Positions 1-12,050 of a DNA stretch of 64,000 bases are shown here, one piece after another; positions within the stretch are counted from its first letter, which is position 1, and the number at the start of each line of letters is the position of its first letter. The stretch comes from Siphonodentalium dalli (taxonomy: Eukaryota; Mollusca; Scaphopoda; Gadilida; Siphonodentaliidae), in NCBI GenBank assembly GCA_032622095.1, contig CP136061.1:137539587-137603586 (forward strand), written 5' to 3'. The translations under genes and the position numbers were made by a program. The notes under the pieces are model-generated. The model saw nothing but the letters and a program-made list of their open reading frames with translations, did no database searches and was not told the origin of the DNA.

Positions 1-270
1 GAATCATGTATACAAAAAATTATTGAAATCGGTTCATATTTGTTAAAGTTATTAAGTTGGACAGAATTTTCTAAGTCAAAATAAGTCGAAAAGTAAGGCG
101 TAACTTAAAAAAAGAAAGTCGGACCGCACCGCAATTAGCATCATGCGGAGAGGCGGTCCTAAGGAGATTGCATACAAAAAATTATTGAAATCGGTTCATA
201 GTTGTTTGAGTTATGAGGTCGGACATTGGATGGACGGCACGACGGACACACGGAGGGAGAAAGTGTGATG
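1..270. repeat. Short intronic repeat, two partial copies, ending in GGACGG units
   Basis: The motif ATTATTGAAATCGGTTCATA occurs near 18-37 and again near 179-198, about 160 bp apart. The second copy runs into GGATGGACGGCACGACGGAC. This is the same layout (body, then ACGG-rich tail) as the longer arrays at 37-42 kb, so it is probably the end of a related array. Confidence 0.55.
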
Positions 271-1110
271 GACAGACACGAGAAAGTGTAAGTTATGAAT
301 AAATTATTCTATTTTAGGTAAGTTCAATCTATTTTTAGAATGGGCTGAAAAAGTTGATTAGTATATCTAATATGACTATACGTAAACGTAATTTGCGAGC
401 CCTCAAATGTAGGCCTACTTTTATGACAATAACAAATGCATGAATTCACAAATAGAAACGGGACATACATTTGCACCCACTGGGTTGGAATTTTGCAACA
501 GTTAACTGTTATTTCAATACTTTCAACTGTTGGAAATATTAATTGAATCAACCCTTTGGCTTGGAACTTTCCATAGATTACCATATAAGATTACCATATA
601 TATGGAACTTGTATATGTCTGTGCAGGAGATGTCCCTTTTATCAAATACACTAGAGCTCCGGGTGGAGATAAACATTCGTGGGGCAGGGATGCTGATATG
701 CATTACATGTAGGACATATGTTTTTCTTCCATTTTCGAGTCTATGTAGGCCCACCACATGAGGGAAGCAGGCCCTGTAACCCCTAATTCCATTTGTATCT
801 AATATCCACATACGTATACCCTAGGTCGCTTCACTTCCGCGGCTTTGCCACGGGAGAGCGGGCACTATTATCCGGTTTTACCTCACGTTTATCAAGTTAC
901 AATATATTGTCAACCGTTTGAGCACAACTGCATTCTGAAGTTATATATTACCATATCGTCAGCAGCATCAACTGAACCAAATGAATCTGTGCTGAATCTG
1001 AAAAGAATGTAGGAAGGCTAAATATGATTTATAATCTTTGAGGTAAGTTTTTAGTCTTGCATATGTTTGTTTATGCGACATGACTGTGATTGTTTGCAAA
1101 ACTGCAAACA
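271..1110. other. Unassigned non-coding sequence
   Basis: No credible exon, repeat boundary or RNA gene is visible. Short ORFs at 324-811 on both strands have no coding character and overlap each other. Confidence 0.5.
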
Positions 1111-2156
1111 GTGTGTATGATTAGGCCTCATCTTCTGGGAAATATCCATAATCTCAAGTTAACATTTGTTTTTAATTACTTTTTCCCTTCTGTTCAGTTT
1201 CTATATCCCTTAATTTGCAGAAGATAAAATGCATATTAATCGAGGTGACTAATAGGTGAACAGTACCCACTTCAACTGGGGAACTTCAATCTGATCCTAG
1301 GTCTCCCTTACCGAACAGAATGGCTTATTGAGCCATCCCTAAGCCCTCGCTTAGCCATCAGAGACCAATGATGGCTAAGATAAACCATCACTCTAGTTAT
1401 TTTAGCACTCATGGAGAATAAGAAGGGGTGTGATGGCTTATATAGCCATCCAATCAGGAAGAATTTCTGGTGATGGCCAAGGTGATGGTTAGTGGATGGC
1501 TACCAACATGGAATTATATTCACTAGCCATCATTACTGGTGGTTAAGAATTTATTCGATAACCATCAGACTGGAGAAGTTTTAACATTTGAATGTTATTA
1601 GCCTTCATGAAAGTCATATTAATTGTTAGGAGACCTGCTCTCCTCAGACTGCCATAGACCTGACATATGACTGCCATATGTTGGTCCAACCATATAGAGG
1701 CTGTATAGATGCATCCTGGGATATTGTAAGTCAACTACATTTGAATTGTAACTGCTAGTCTATATTCACTGCTCAAGTTTGTTGTTCCAGTATTTTTTTC
1801 ACTTATGTTCTTAGCAGTCTTATAAACTTGTGATTTCTTTAGTTGAGATTCATTGGACTAGTATTGTAATGGCTTCAAGATATGCTGAACCTGCTAATTT
1901 TAAAAGTTGTGAAACAACTATCAGAAATCCGCATGTTTATCAAACATTCTGCCTGAGATTCTGAGAAAATATCCTGCTGCCACTAAGATATATACAAATT
2001 AATCTGGAAATTGGTAAGTACAATCCTCAGCACTATATTTTCTAATTTATTGGGCATGATATGACACATTAAACATCTTGAAAAAAAACATATTCATATT
2101 TAACCATTCCGATGGGAGCTTCTTGAAATTTTTTGAAAATCCTGTACCAATGCAAT

Positions 2157-2290
2157 TCTCTAGCTAGCCAGCACATTCTCTTATATATGCGAGGCTTGAT
2201 CCCTATAGATGGGAAACTCGCATATATAAGATAATTCAGCTGGAACCAGGTTCTTTAATGCTGCACCAGCATATATAGTTCCCATATTGG
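2157..2290. repeat. Fragment of the TTAA-type palindromic MITE
   Basis: The segment carries ATTCTCTTATATATGCGAGG and its inverse CTCGCATATATAAG, then TTTAATGCTGCACCAGCA. These match the cores at 51590-51706, 62424-62669 and 63503-63743. It is nested in the 1305-3057 transposon. Confidence 0.7.
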
Positions 2291-2639
2291 AAGGATTAAA
2301 AGAACTATCTTGACCAGACTATTTTCTTTTGAATTTTGACAAAAATCTGCAGAAATCTTTGGCTGGCCCAGCCTAATGTGAAGATGTTGCATGATTCCAG
2401 ACACCATACAGTACGTGTGTCCAGTGATACAATTGTAAATCGTTTCCACTGTATTTATGATGAAAACTTGGCAAAAGATAACAAAAATAATGGACATTGT
2501 TAAATATGTTGTTAAAAATTAATTTTATGATATAACATATTATTTTAAAAATAATTCATTCTCAAATAGATGATGCCAAAGAGTTATCCCTCCTGAAGCA
2601 AGTTATATAACATTCCTAAGCCATCACTAAATGTCCAGG

Positions 2640-2840
2640 GCTAACAATCCGATGGCTTACTATATATCGCCATCGGCTTACTAGCCATCAGCCTACTAGC
2701 CATCGCTTACTAGCCATCGGCCTACTAGCCATCGGCCTACTATCCATCAGCTTACAAGCCATCAGTAGCGTACTAGCCATCCGTGGCTTACTAGCCATCG
2801 GCCTACTAGCCATCGGCCTACTAGCCATCCATCCATCGAG
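2640..2840. repeat. Minisatellite of AGCCATC-GGCCTACT units
   Basis: A run of about 15-22 bp units built on ACTAGCCATCGGCCT lies inside the right subterminal part of the 1305-3057 element. It is an expanded version of the element's own end motif. Confidence 0.8.
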
Positions 2841-3169
2841 GGCTAAGCGATGGCTTAGCTCATTTAAATATTTCGGCCTATAGGAGGGTTAAGCGATGGC
2901 TAATAAGCCATCATCTAGCCATCACCTAGCCTCGATGGCTAAATTTTGCATTAGCCATCCATATCCTCCGAAAACTACTAGCCATCAGTAAGCCATCATT
3001 CCTTCTCTTCCGAGTGCTAAAGAATGGCTAACAGATGGCTAATGATTTCGGTAAGGGCTCCCATAGTAGTTGAGGCCTAAGCAGAATGAGTTTCCCAAAG
3101 GGTGAATTTAGTGACGCTATCTCACACGGCGTCACCAAATTCACTTTCTGGGAACATCATTCTGCTTAG

Positions 3170-6100
3170 GGGTCATCTCAAAACTACTATCGGGATCCCG
3201 ATAAATATACCGATAGGATTCCGATAACTCAAAACTATCTTCTAAATTTCCCGATAGATTCCGATAGAGCGGTCACCATTTCCCGAAAATATTCCGATAC
3301 CGCATCTAAATATTCCGATAACACGCTGATTTCCCGAAAAATTTCCCGAAAACTTTCCGAAAGTAATGTACGTAGCGTATTGCCAACTTTCCGATAATTT
3401 ACCCATTTATTTCAAGAACATTTAGGCCTATGTCTGTTTTGATAATCGACGAATCGAGCGTGTTGTTTTGTTTATGTGTTTCTGTTTCCGGTTCTATTTG
3501 TTGTCATTACTTTTGGATTCGTCCACAGCCTCCTTCGTAAGCATATTTTTATTGGGGTGGAAGCTTGTTTAAACGAATTAAAACTCTACTCGTTTCAAGT
3601 TTTGATTCCAAGTTATTAAATTGTCCGTTGAATTATTTTTGCATATTATTCATACAGCACATATCTCCTAGAAACTCTCCGAAGGAAACATAAAAAGAAA
3701 TGGTTTCATAAAGGTAGTATCCCTTCAACACTAGCAATAGACTGTTCCAAAGTGAACGTGATAAAAAAATTATATATATTTGATAAAAATCGAATAAATT
3801 ACCAAACATGTGAAATAAATGCCATAAGATTACGATAATTACTACACATTGGCTTCAAATAGTTGATTTTCGATCGCAGGTATCATGCTTCAAACAATGT
3901 TTGAGAACTATATTGTTCGGCTGATTTTCCTCACCTGATTTGCGCTTATTTTTGGCGCCATCAGTATCTTGTAAACAATTCATGCCACCAGGATTTCGAT
4001 TCATCATTCAAGAATAAATTCGTTCTCAAAACTACAGGCAATAAATATAATTTCTCCCGTGTATTGTTTTTATCAATCATACTCAGTGTAAAATTGACAA
4101 GGTAATTCTTAAATGCAGATAACGAAATGCGCTAAATCATTAATATTGAAAATGGCGCGTCTTGCACGTGGTCGCCTCGCCGCCTTTCCTGACACAAATA
4201 TTAAAAACATAACAAAAGTTTTACGCAGTCAATTCTTTAATTTTTCACATCACAATTTGGCGTATTTCCTGGAGACTATCTAAGTGATAATGCGCAGTGA
4301 ATGTGAACATTAGTAATCTCACAAGAACAAAATAATCAGCGGTGACAAAAATGTTTACCCCTCCGAGAACCTCATATGCACCCAATGTTCGTACTTGACC
4401 CAGTTATGATCGATAGATCCCTGCACATTTCGATGCGTCGATCATGCCGTCATATATGACATAATATTTATTGGCAAGTCATTTTAAAACAATGGACAGG
4501 CTATTAATATCGAAAGTACGCACATTTAAGATATCAAACTAAATAAAAGTTAGCAAGACATCTTTTTGAAAACAAAAATGACGAAATATAGGAGCATGAT
4601 CAGGCCAACTGCAAATAAATCGCATCGTGTTACCTTGACCTCGATGATGCAATTGTGATATTCGACAATGTCAACATAATTAGGCTATGTTCAACTTATC
4701 GAAATAATCAATGCCGCCTTATAATTAGTAGTAATTACAGAAAACGAAATTAATGTAGAATATGAAAAGCAGCCCATGCATACATTTAATTGCCAGTTAA
4801 ATGTTATGATTACTTCGCGTACTTATATAACCTTTGCACTGCAGATTTGCATGGAATTTTCCATTCATATTTTCACAGGTCTGTATAGATGCTCTTTATT
4901 TACCATATTACGATTCATGAAAAAACTATGGAATATTACTGCTAAATGTTGCTAAAACTTTACATGTACAGCAGAACACCCCCCCCCATATGTCATGTTT
5001 CAATATATAGCCTACTCTTGACTAAAGTGTAGAGAACCGAGTAGATATTCATGGCGTGCATGATCACGATCTACCCCACCCCCCCCCCCCCACGAAACTG
5101 CATGACCATGCAGAATGTAGGCATAACAGCAAAATTTTCTGCTTAGGCTAAAGTTAAACCCACTGTGGAGATATATTTTTCTTTCAACGGCTGTCTACTT
5201 GCGAGATTTGTTGTTTCCATGCATGTGCTGGTAAACAAAAATCCAATTGCGTTATAAAGCACATCAAATGCTGCATGGACATCGCCATGATTGCAATATA
5301 AATTTTGCCTAGGCTATGTATATTCGGAATATACGTGTACACAGGCCCGATATTTTTTTAAAGCTTGAGTTGTCCCATGTTTGAAATTGTTTTATAAATC
5401 CGTTCACTGTGTGAAATTTTCAAGACGTATTATATAAATACCTACTCTGCAATGCCACAGAAACGTAAACATTGATGACCCCAATTCCTGGAATCGGGCT
5501 AAAAATAGAACATACGACATCTCGTGTTAAGACTGCACTCGATTTTGCATGCATTAATTGTGTCGTCGGCGATTCGCGATTAAATACAAATCTTTTACAT
5601 TTGCCATAATATATGTATTTCTTTATTTCCTCCATATTTAAAAGTCGGATGTATTTAAACATATTACAAACACAAGCTTTGAAGATAGTAGCCGCAAAGC
5701 CGAAATAAATCTTAGAATTTAATCAATTGATGGATCTGTTCTATTTTTAGAAAGTGAAAGTAGCCGCTTGCATTAAGGCCTACTATACATATTTGGGTAT
5801 GCTCCCCGTGAATTGATTTTGAAGATTTCCCGATGGGTGGGGTGTATTGTCCGGGTAAAATACCGATATTGTACGTATAGCATCCACTGATCACCACAGT
5901 ATAAAATATAATAGTTCTACGACACGTGTCCCATGATACTGTAAAACTTTATACTAACGATTTCTCATATTAGGTAACTATTAAATCAATAATAAAGATA
6001 GGCCAAAAAACATAAAATCCCGATAAAAGTCCGGAGTAATCCTGATACAGAAACTTTCCAAACAACATGCGTTGTTTTCGGAATATGATACTCAGAAATG

Positions 6101-6264
6101 AAAGTAAACTCCGATAGAATCCCGATAGACTATGTAAATATTCCGATAATTTCCCGAAAAACGTTGCATCATTTCCCGATAATTTCCCGATAACTGTATA
6201 TATATGCTATCGGGATCTATCGGGAAATAGGCTGATTTCCTCGATAGGAGTTTTGAGATGACCC
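3170..6264. mobile_element. Non-autonomous DNA transposon, GGGTCATCTCAAAACT TIR, CCCGATA arrays
   Basis: The element is 3095 bp. The left end is GGGTCATCTCAAAACT and the right end is the inverse, AGTTTTGAGATGACCC. It is flanked by CTTAG on both sides (3165-3169 and 6265-6269), a 5-bp duplication. Excision restores CTGCTTAGGCCTCAACTG of R1. TTCCCGATA or TTCCGATA motifs cluster at 3190-3370 and 6015-6240 and are essentially absent in the middle. The 2.6-kb interior has no long ORF. A CNNNG 5-bp TSD is known for Transib, but the termini do not begin CAC, so I leave the family open. Confidence 0.85.
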
Positions 6265-6436
6265 CTTAGGCCTCAACTGCTCTGCGAGACCTAGGATCAG
6301 ATTGAAGTTCCCTAGTTGAAGTTGGTGATGTTCAACCATTAGTCACCTCGATTAAAAAAAATTCTTAAATTTGGGGATACAGAAACTTCCCAGAATGGAA
6401 AAAGTAACTAAAAACAATGTTAATTTAAGACTATAG

Positions 6437-7607
6437 CCAGGCCCCACGCTAGGAGGCGACTCGGGCGAAATTATCGCCTTCCAAAAAGTCACCTTATATA
6501 TATAATCTCAACTGTTCCAACGAGGCATTTTATTTATCGATTATACATGGTGTACCCTATCCACATATTCTAATCAGATTGGGTGTTTTTGGAAATGGCA
6601 AATTGCGCTGAGCAACGAAGTTTATGATGAGCTACTGGTTCGTTTTAAGGAGACTGGAATTTAGACATTACTTTGTTCCGTCGGGTCATTTTGTAACCGC
6701 AAATTGTATAGCCATACATGGTCACCACCGCTCATGCAGTAGCCAATGTGAACAAATAATACTGTCTTTGAATTTAAACTAAAACATATCTATGAATTTT
6801 CAATTTTGCACATTTTTATTTATATGTTTACAAACAAGAACACGTGCTTGCTTACTATTAAACACAGCGGTTTGCATGTGCATTGGAAGTACTTAATTTA
6901 ATGTTCTTAGTTAAATCAAAGATCTACATAACAAACTATTACTATCAAAACTCATTTAAAATGATTAATTTGTGTCAAAACTATGTGTTAATTGCAAATT
7001 ACAATTGTTGTCAATCTATCGCTCAGGCCACGTGCTCGTATATACGTCTGTCAACGGTTGCAAATTAATTGCGTGTAGGCCTACTTTGTTACAATGCAAG
7101 TATTTAAATAACCTGCTGGTGTATATTATAAGCTCAACTAGTCTCTGTTAAGAACACATTACTAGTAATCACTACCTATTGTGACACAGCTATAAAATTC
7201 GTCAAGTTTATTGCTTTAATCGGATTATCATCAGACATCACTGATCACACGGTCGTGATATTGGTATTCAACAATAAACTCTTTAGAAACTCTTTAAAAG
7301 CTTTTACACCTCCTTAATTAGTCCTTATTGTTTATTTTAATGGACACCCACAATACAGCAGTGGCCAAAAGCCATTTCCAAAAAAATTAAATTTATAATA
7401 ATAATCCAGTCTCAGATATTAAAAGTTATGAAGTCAACAATTAATTTCTTCAGATTTTAAAAGTCAACAGTTTAAAAAAAATTAAAGTTATCAATTTAGT
7501 TAATATTTCAGATTATCGTGAAGTCTCCCTAAATTTCCTGAAGTCTCCCTAAATTTCCTGGAGGGAGACTTCAAGTCTCCCTGTTCTGAACCCCTAGGCT
7601 GAGGCCT
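6437..7607. mobile_element. hAT-like non-autonomous element with 8-bp TSD
   Basis: The element is 1171 bp, flanked by GACTATAG at 6429-6436 and 7608-7615, an 8-bp duplication typical of hAT. The termini are CCAGGCCCCACGCTAGG and (inverted) AGGCCTCAGCCTAGGGG, so the TIRs are imperfect and offset by two bases. The site is the R1 spacer, whose empty form GACTATAG followed by ATACTTC occurs elsewhere. Near the right end a 20-bp unit (CTGAAGTCTCCCTAAATTTC) is repeated in tandem. No transposase is present. Confidence 0.75.
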
Positions 7608-7735
7608 GACTATAGCTACTTCTCAGAAGGTGAGGCCTACAAGCAGATTGAAATCCAGAGAGTTTGAATTTTGTGATGCTAGCCCACTGTGCATGATAGT
7701 ATCACTAATTCCACCCTCTTTCTGCAAATAACAGA

Positions 7736-8223
7736 TACATTAATTGCAGGCTACAATACTCTCACATATGGTCAGCGTTTGAGTCCGACATGGTATCAAT
7801 CAAACTTTGTATCGTCATATGCAATCCCAGTACCTTGAGTATCAGAATCGACCTTCAATGTTATGATCAATACTCTGAAAATTATTTCAGGAGTATAGGA
7901 ATATTAGTTATATAAAATATACTGGGTAAATTTCATATGTCATCTCCTCTCATAGTGTCATGTCCAGGGATGAAACTGTGTTAGGCACACTTTCGGATTG
8001 GGAGCCAATGTTAATTGCTGTCCCATGTGTAACAATGTGAGCATGTAAAAGTATCCTACCGAGCCGAAAAAGTCATTAGAAAATGACACAATTCACAAAT
8101 CAGGTCACCCTCCATTTTGAGAATTAGAAGTTTGCATTTAATGGGATTTAATGCCATTGTTAGATGGCTGGGGCAAGGGGGAGGTGGTAATAAAATAATA
8201 AATTACTTTTAGTTAAATCATAC
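7736..8223. other. Start of intron 12, unassigned
   Basis: This is non-coding sequence between the R1 copy and exon 12. No exon with the required phase was seen here. Confidence 0.5.
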
Positions 8224-8428
8224 CTTCTCGACCTTTGCTGCGAATGATTAAACAATTTACAAACAGGAAGTTTTGATGGATCAAGTAACCTCCCCCACAT
8301 CATTAGAGTATCTTGAGACATATCCTTATGACTGGAAAGTAACTTCTCGATATATTGCACAATGAGTCCCGGCTGAGTACACAAGGCTGTTATGATCGTC
8401 TCCTCATCAATTAGGTACAGACTTCCCT
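8224..8428 (-). CDS. Exon 12, last exon seen in this window
   Basis: The exon is 205 bp, with acceptor GTTTTACAG and donor GTATGA. Two leading bases complete a Glu codon, 67 codons follow, and it ends two bases into a codon, so at least one more exon is needed. It reads GSLYLIDEETIITALCTQPG, then LIVQYIEKLLSSHKDMSQDT, then LMMWGRLLDPSKLPVCKLFN and onward. The pattern of helix, PGLIVQYIEKLL, then LxWGRLLDP is solenoid-like. No further exon was found in 1-8223, most of which is transposon, so the C-terminus lies outside the window. Confidence 0.85.
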
Positions 8429-8539
8429 CTGTAAAACAAATAATACAAACAATAACCTAATAAAGAGTGGATTCTTTCATGTATTTATAAAGGTACTAGC
8501 TGGTGGGCCCGACTGTTTCGTTTCCCCTCTGCTTTCATC

Positions 8540-8965
8540 CGGATCTAACATCGAAATCCGTCCATTGTACCCGATTTGACCATGAATTGACCATCTTGAA
8601 GGTCAGGTCGGGGTCACGATTTGACCCGTCCAAAACACTCCCCGAACAAAAGTATCCCTAGGTATCAAATTTCGTCGAAATCCGTCCTTTTTACCCGATT
8701 TGACCTTGAATTGACCATTTTGAAGGTCAAGGTCAGGTCGGGGTCATGATTTGACCCGTCCAAAACACTCCCCATCCAAAAGTACCCCTAGCTATCAAAT
8801 TTCGAAGAAATCCGTCCGTTTTACCAGATTTGAATTTGAATTTACCATTTTTAAGGTTAAGGTCAGGTCGGGTCACAATTTGACCTGTCCAAAACACTCC
8901 CCGGACAAAAGAACCCCTGGGTATCAAATTTCGAGAAATCTGTCCGGCAGTTTTCCCAGCCATAG
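8540..8965. repeat. Tandem array, three units of about 124-130 bp
   Basis: Units start near 8551, 8675 and 8803. Each contains GAAATCCGTCC, ACCCGATTTGACC, GGTCAGGTCGGGGTCA and CCAAAACACTCCCC. The array ends in an ACAGACAG run at 8969-8992. Overlapping ORFs on both strands are repeat artefacts. Confidence 0.85.
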
Positions 8966-9340
8966 CTAACAGACAGACAGACAAACAGACAGAAGTCCCA
9001 AAATATATATTAGATACAATGGAATGTTTTACTGTTCAGCTGGAGGGGTGTTTTAATTTCACACATGCAGAAGACATAGGATTTCTATTCCATAATTTGG
9101 AAGGAATGTTCAGATAACAAACAACACAACATGAACCACTCATGAGAGAATATTTAGAAATCAAAGCCGTCTCACACTGAGTATTACTCCGGCTACAGTG
9201 CATAAAAATTCAGGCTAAAGATTGGTTCATTCGTGTACGGGTTATGGAAAAATAAAAGTCACATAAAAATGGGATGGGTTAATGTGACCAAGATGGCAAC
9301 ATTCTCTCCTGCCCTGCTCATGATGCATGGACATCATTAT

Positions 9341-9471
9341 ACAGTTATCGCATTGTTTCGAGGGTGACACGAGGAATTGTCAACCCGAGGAAGTCAATAT
9401 GGCCTTGGTGAATATTGACTTCCAAGTGCTGACAATTCCTCGTGTCAACCTCGAAACAATGTGATAACTGT
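9341..9471. mobile_element. Near-perfect hairpin MITE (131 bp)
   Basis: The left arm ACAGTTATCGCATTGTTTCG continues through GACACGAGGAATTGTCA. The right arm is the inverse, with TGACAATTCCTCGTGTCA and ending CGAAACAATGTGATAACTGT. An inner inverted pair (GAAGTCAATAT / ATATTGACTTC) closes the stem. The whole element is one foldback. A target duplication is not clear. Confidence 0.8.
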
Positions 9472-10189
9472 TTTATTATATGAAATGCGCTGTTTGATTG
9501 GACAAGATGTTGTGACGTTATGTTAACCCCTGAAGTATCTGACATCACTCAGAACTATTATTAACCTGTTGTTTCATGAATGAGGTGAACATCGCTCTAG
9601 ATATCTCAAAGTTTTTCGTTACGTTTTAACATACGATTTGGGGAAAGAAAATTATGATCATATAATAACATCAATTATGGATTCATTCTGACATTGAATA
9701 AAATCTAGAAGGTGCTATAATTAGCATGTAGTATTGTGGAATACACTTTGAATCACTTGCTAGCATAGCTAACCACAAAACATTCATAGTGCCCAAGAGC
9801 AATTTCCTTGTTCAAAAGTGTTGCTCAAGTTATCTAGGGGGAATTAAGGTGAATCTCAAATATTATGCACTGGGCTAAAGGACATATACATGACACCATC
9901 ATCATTTCTTTCCCCCAATGATAATGCAATTCCATGCTGCAACGATGTCATGTGCTTATCAGAATTATCACACTGACAATATCCATTGTAACCAAAGTAT
10001 CTTGCCAGCTAGAACACGGCATACAGCACAAATTTTAAAAGACTGTTAGGACTTGGCTCTCACCTGTTAAATCTCATTTTGCACATCACAAGTTGACGAG
10101 AGAAGTCACCCATCAAATCAGACATCGGCTAATAATAGCTAACTAAAAAATTCCATGATATTGATCCATATTAAGTCTAATGACGATCG
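9472..10189. other. Unassigned intron 11 sequence
   Basis: No repeat unit or exon could be supported here. Confidence 0.5.
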
Positions 10190-12050
10190 GATGAGGGATG
10201 TGACCTGTAGGGTGTGGCAAAGGATTTAGTCATGCAAAGAGTAATATCCAAGATGGCCGCTGGCGGCCAATGATTTTCAACTTTGGAAAAATTTGATGGC
10301 TCCCATCTAGTGTTCACCCAGAAGATCCATATGAAGTTTGGTGCCTATCGGACGAGGGATGTGGTCTATAGGGTGTGCCGAAGGATTGAGTCATGCAAGG
10401 AGTAAAATCCAAGATGGCTGCCAGTGGCCATGTTTCTCATTGAAAATCTTGATAGCTCCCATCTTGAAGAGATCCTACACATACAGATTAATTTTCAAAA
10501 CAATTCTCCAGTAATTGCGTGCTGTAGGGTGTGCCGATGGATTCAAATTTGAAATCCAAAATGGCCTCTGGCGGCAAAATGTTTTTTAACAAATTTTCTA
10601 AATTAGGCCACCCCGATGATCCACATGTAGTTTGGTGATGATCGGATAAGGGATGTGACCTGTACGCTGTGCCGAAGGATTCTCATGCAAAGAGTAAAAT
10701 CCAAGATGGCCACTGACTGCCATGTTTTTAATGAAATTCAGAAAATGTTTATGGCGCCCATCTGGTGGTCACCCAAAAGATCCATATGAAGTCTGGTGAC
10801 AATCGGATGAGGGAAGTGGTCTGTAGGGTGTTCAAATTTGATAGCTCCCATCTGGAGATGCCTGTGAATTTTCAAAACAATTCTTCAATAAAAGTGTCAA
10901 TCACACTGTAGCTCAACTTAGGTAAGGGAATAATTTAATGGTTGACAGTAAATGGAGGAATAGGAAAGGTGCTAATTTAAATGTCTAACCTACATGTAGC
11001 TGTGCCAAAGGATTTAGTCATGCAAAGAGTAAAATCCAAGATGGCTGCTGGCGGCCATGTTTTTGGCTGAATGACCTCAAAATGACTTGTTCCCATCTAC
11101 ATGTCATTGTTAACATCCATGACAAATTTCATGAAGATCCGACTAAAGCTACGACCTGCAGCCCGCGCCAAAGGATTTAGTCATGTAAAGAGTAAAATTT
11201 CAAGATGGCTGCTGGCGGCCATGTGTTTTGGCCGAACGACCCCAAAATGACTCGTTCCCATCTACATTTCAATATTAACATCCATGACAAATTTCATGAT
11301 TATCAGTCGAATAGTACGACCTGTAGCCCGCACCAATGGATTTAATTTTGAAATCCAAGATGGCCTCCAGCGGCCATGTTTTTTGGCTGAATAACCTCAA
11401 AAGGACTCGTTCCCGTCTTCATGTCATTGTTAACATCCATGACAAATTTCATGAAGATCCGACTAAAGCTACGACCTGTAGCCCGCGCCAAAGGATTTAG
11501 TCATGCAAAGAGTAAAATCCAAGATGGCTGCTGGCGGCCATGTTTTTTGGCCGAATAACCTCAAAAGGACTCGTTCCCATCTACATGTCAATATTAACAG
11601 CCATGACAAGTTTCATGATGATCAGACGAACAGTACGACCTGTAGCCCGCGCCAATAAATTGAATTTTAAAATCCAAGATGGCCACCAGCGGCCATGTTT
11701 TTTGGCAGAATGACCCCAAAATGACTCGTTCCCATCTACATGTCATTGTTAACATCCATGACAAATTTCATGAAGATCCGACTAAAGCTACGACCTGCAG
11801 CCCGCGCCAAAGGATTTAGTCATGCGAAGAGTAAAATCCAAAATGGCTGCTGGCGGCCATGTTTTTTGACAGAACGATCCCAAAATGACTCGCTAATAAA
11901 TTCTGGCTGCACGGTGTGTCAAGGAATACAAAATCAAGATGGCTGCTGGCACCTATGTTTTTAACAAATATCAGAATAAATGATGATCGGATGAGAAATG
12001 TGACCTGTAGGGTGTGTTAAAGGAAAATGTTGACTGACGCATGCATGGAT
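10190..12050 (+). repeat. Rep-B tandem array (AAGATGGCYGC units)
   Basis: About ten units of about 150-170 bp contain GGATTTAGTCATGCAAAGAG, TAAAATCCAAGATGGC, CATGTTTTTTGGC, GACAAATTTCATGA and CGACCTGTAGCCCGCGCCAA. Units between 11140 and 11860 are the most alike. Single or degraded Rep-B units also occur at 25430-25500, 27084-27210, 33620-33910 and 53650-53800. The array ends with a GATGGACAGACGG run near 12065. Confidence 0.85.

Larger units (their letters stand above)
1305..3057. mobile_element. Non-autonomous DNA transposon, CCCTTACCGAA TIR, GATGGCTAA arrays
   Basis: The element is 1753 bp, bounded by CCCTTACCGAA and TTCGGTAAGGG. The flanks give a CT dinucleotide duplication (1303-1304 and 3058-3059), and removing the insert restores GGTCTCCCATAG of R1. 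Both end regions are packed with GATGGCTAA or TTAGCCATC units (about 1325-1530 and 2620-3050). No transposase-like ORF is present. The superfamily is not clear. A 2-bp duplication fits CACTA-type or mariner-type, but the termini are neither CACTA nor TA-flanked. Confidence 0.75.
1111..7735. repeat. R1 palindromic repeat copy, split by three insertions
   Basis: R1 is the window's most frequent interspersed element. Its parts are: a TIR-like end (AGTGTGTCTGACATTTGC); a hairpin whose arms read GCAGAATGAGGTCCCCAGAG and its inverse; a spacer with AACTTCAATCTGATCCTAGG; and a second hairpin. This copy continues correctly across 1304/3058, 3169/6270 and 6436/7616 once the inserted DNA is removed. Uninterrupted copies at 31555-31991 and 28775-29169 supply the empty-site sequence. 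Confidence 0.85.

Noticed and set aside
2640-2840. CRISPR-like pattern of short repeats
   Set aside because: The units are contiguous and without unique spacers, and the setting is a eukaryotic transposon; it is a minisatellite.
5420-5897. Minus-strand ORFs of 80 and 61 codons as further exons of the host gene
   Set aside because: They lie inside the 3170-6264 transposon and lack an acceptor with the phase required after exon 12.
8733-8984. ORFs over the 124-130 bp array
   Set aside because: Repeat-derived, open on both strands.
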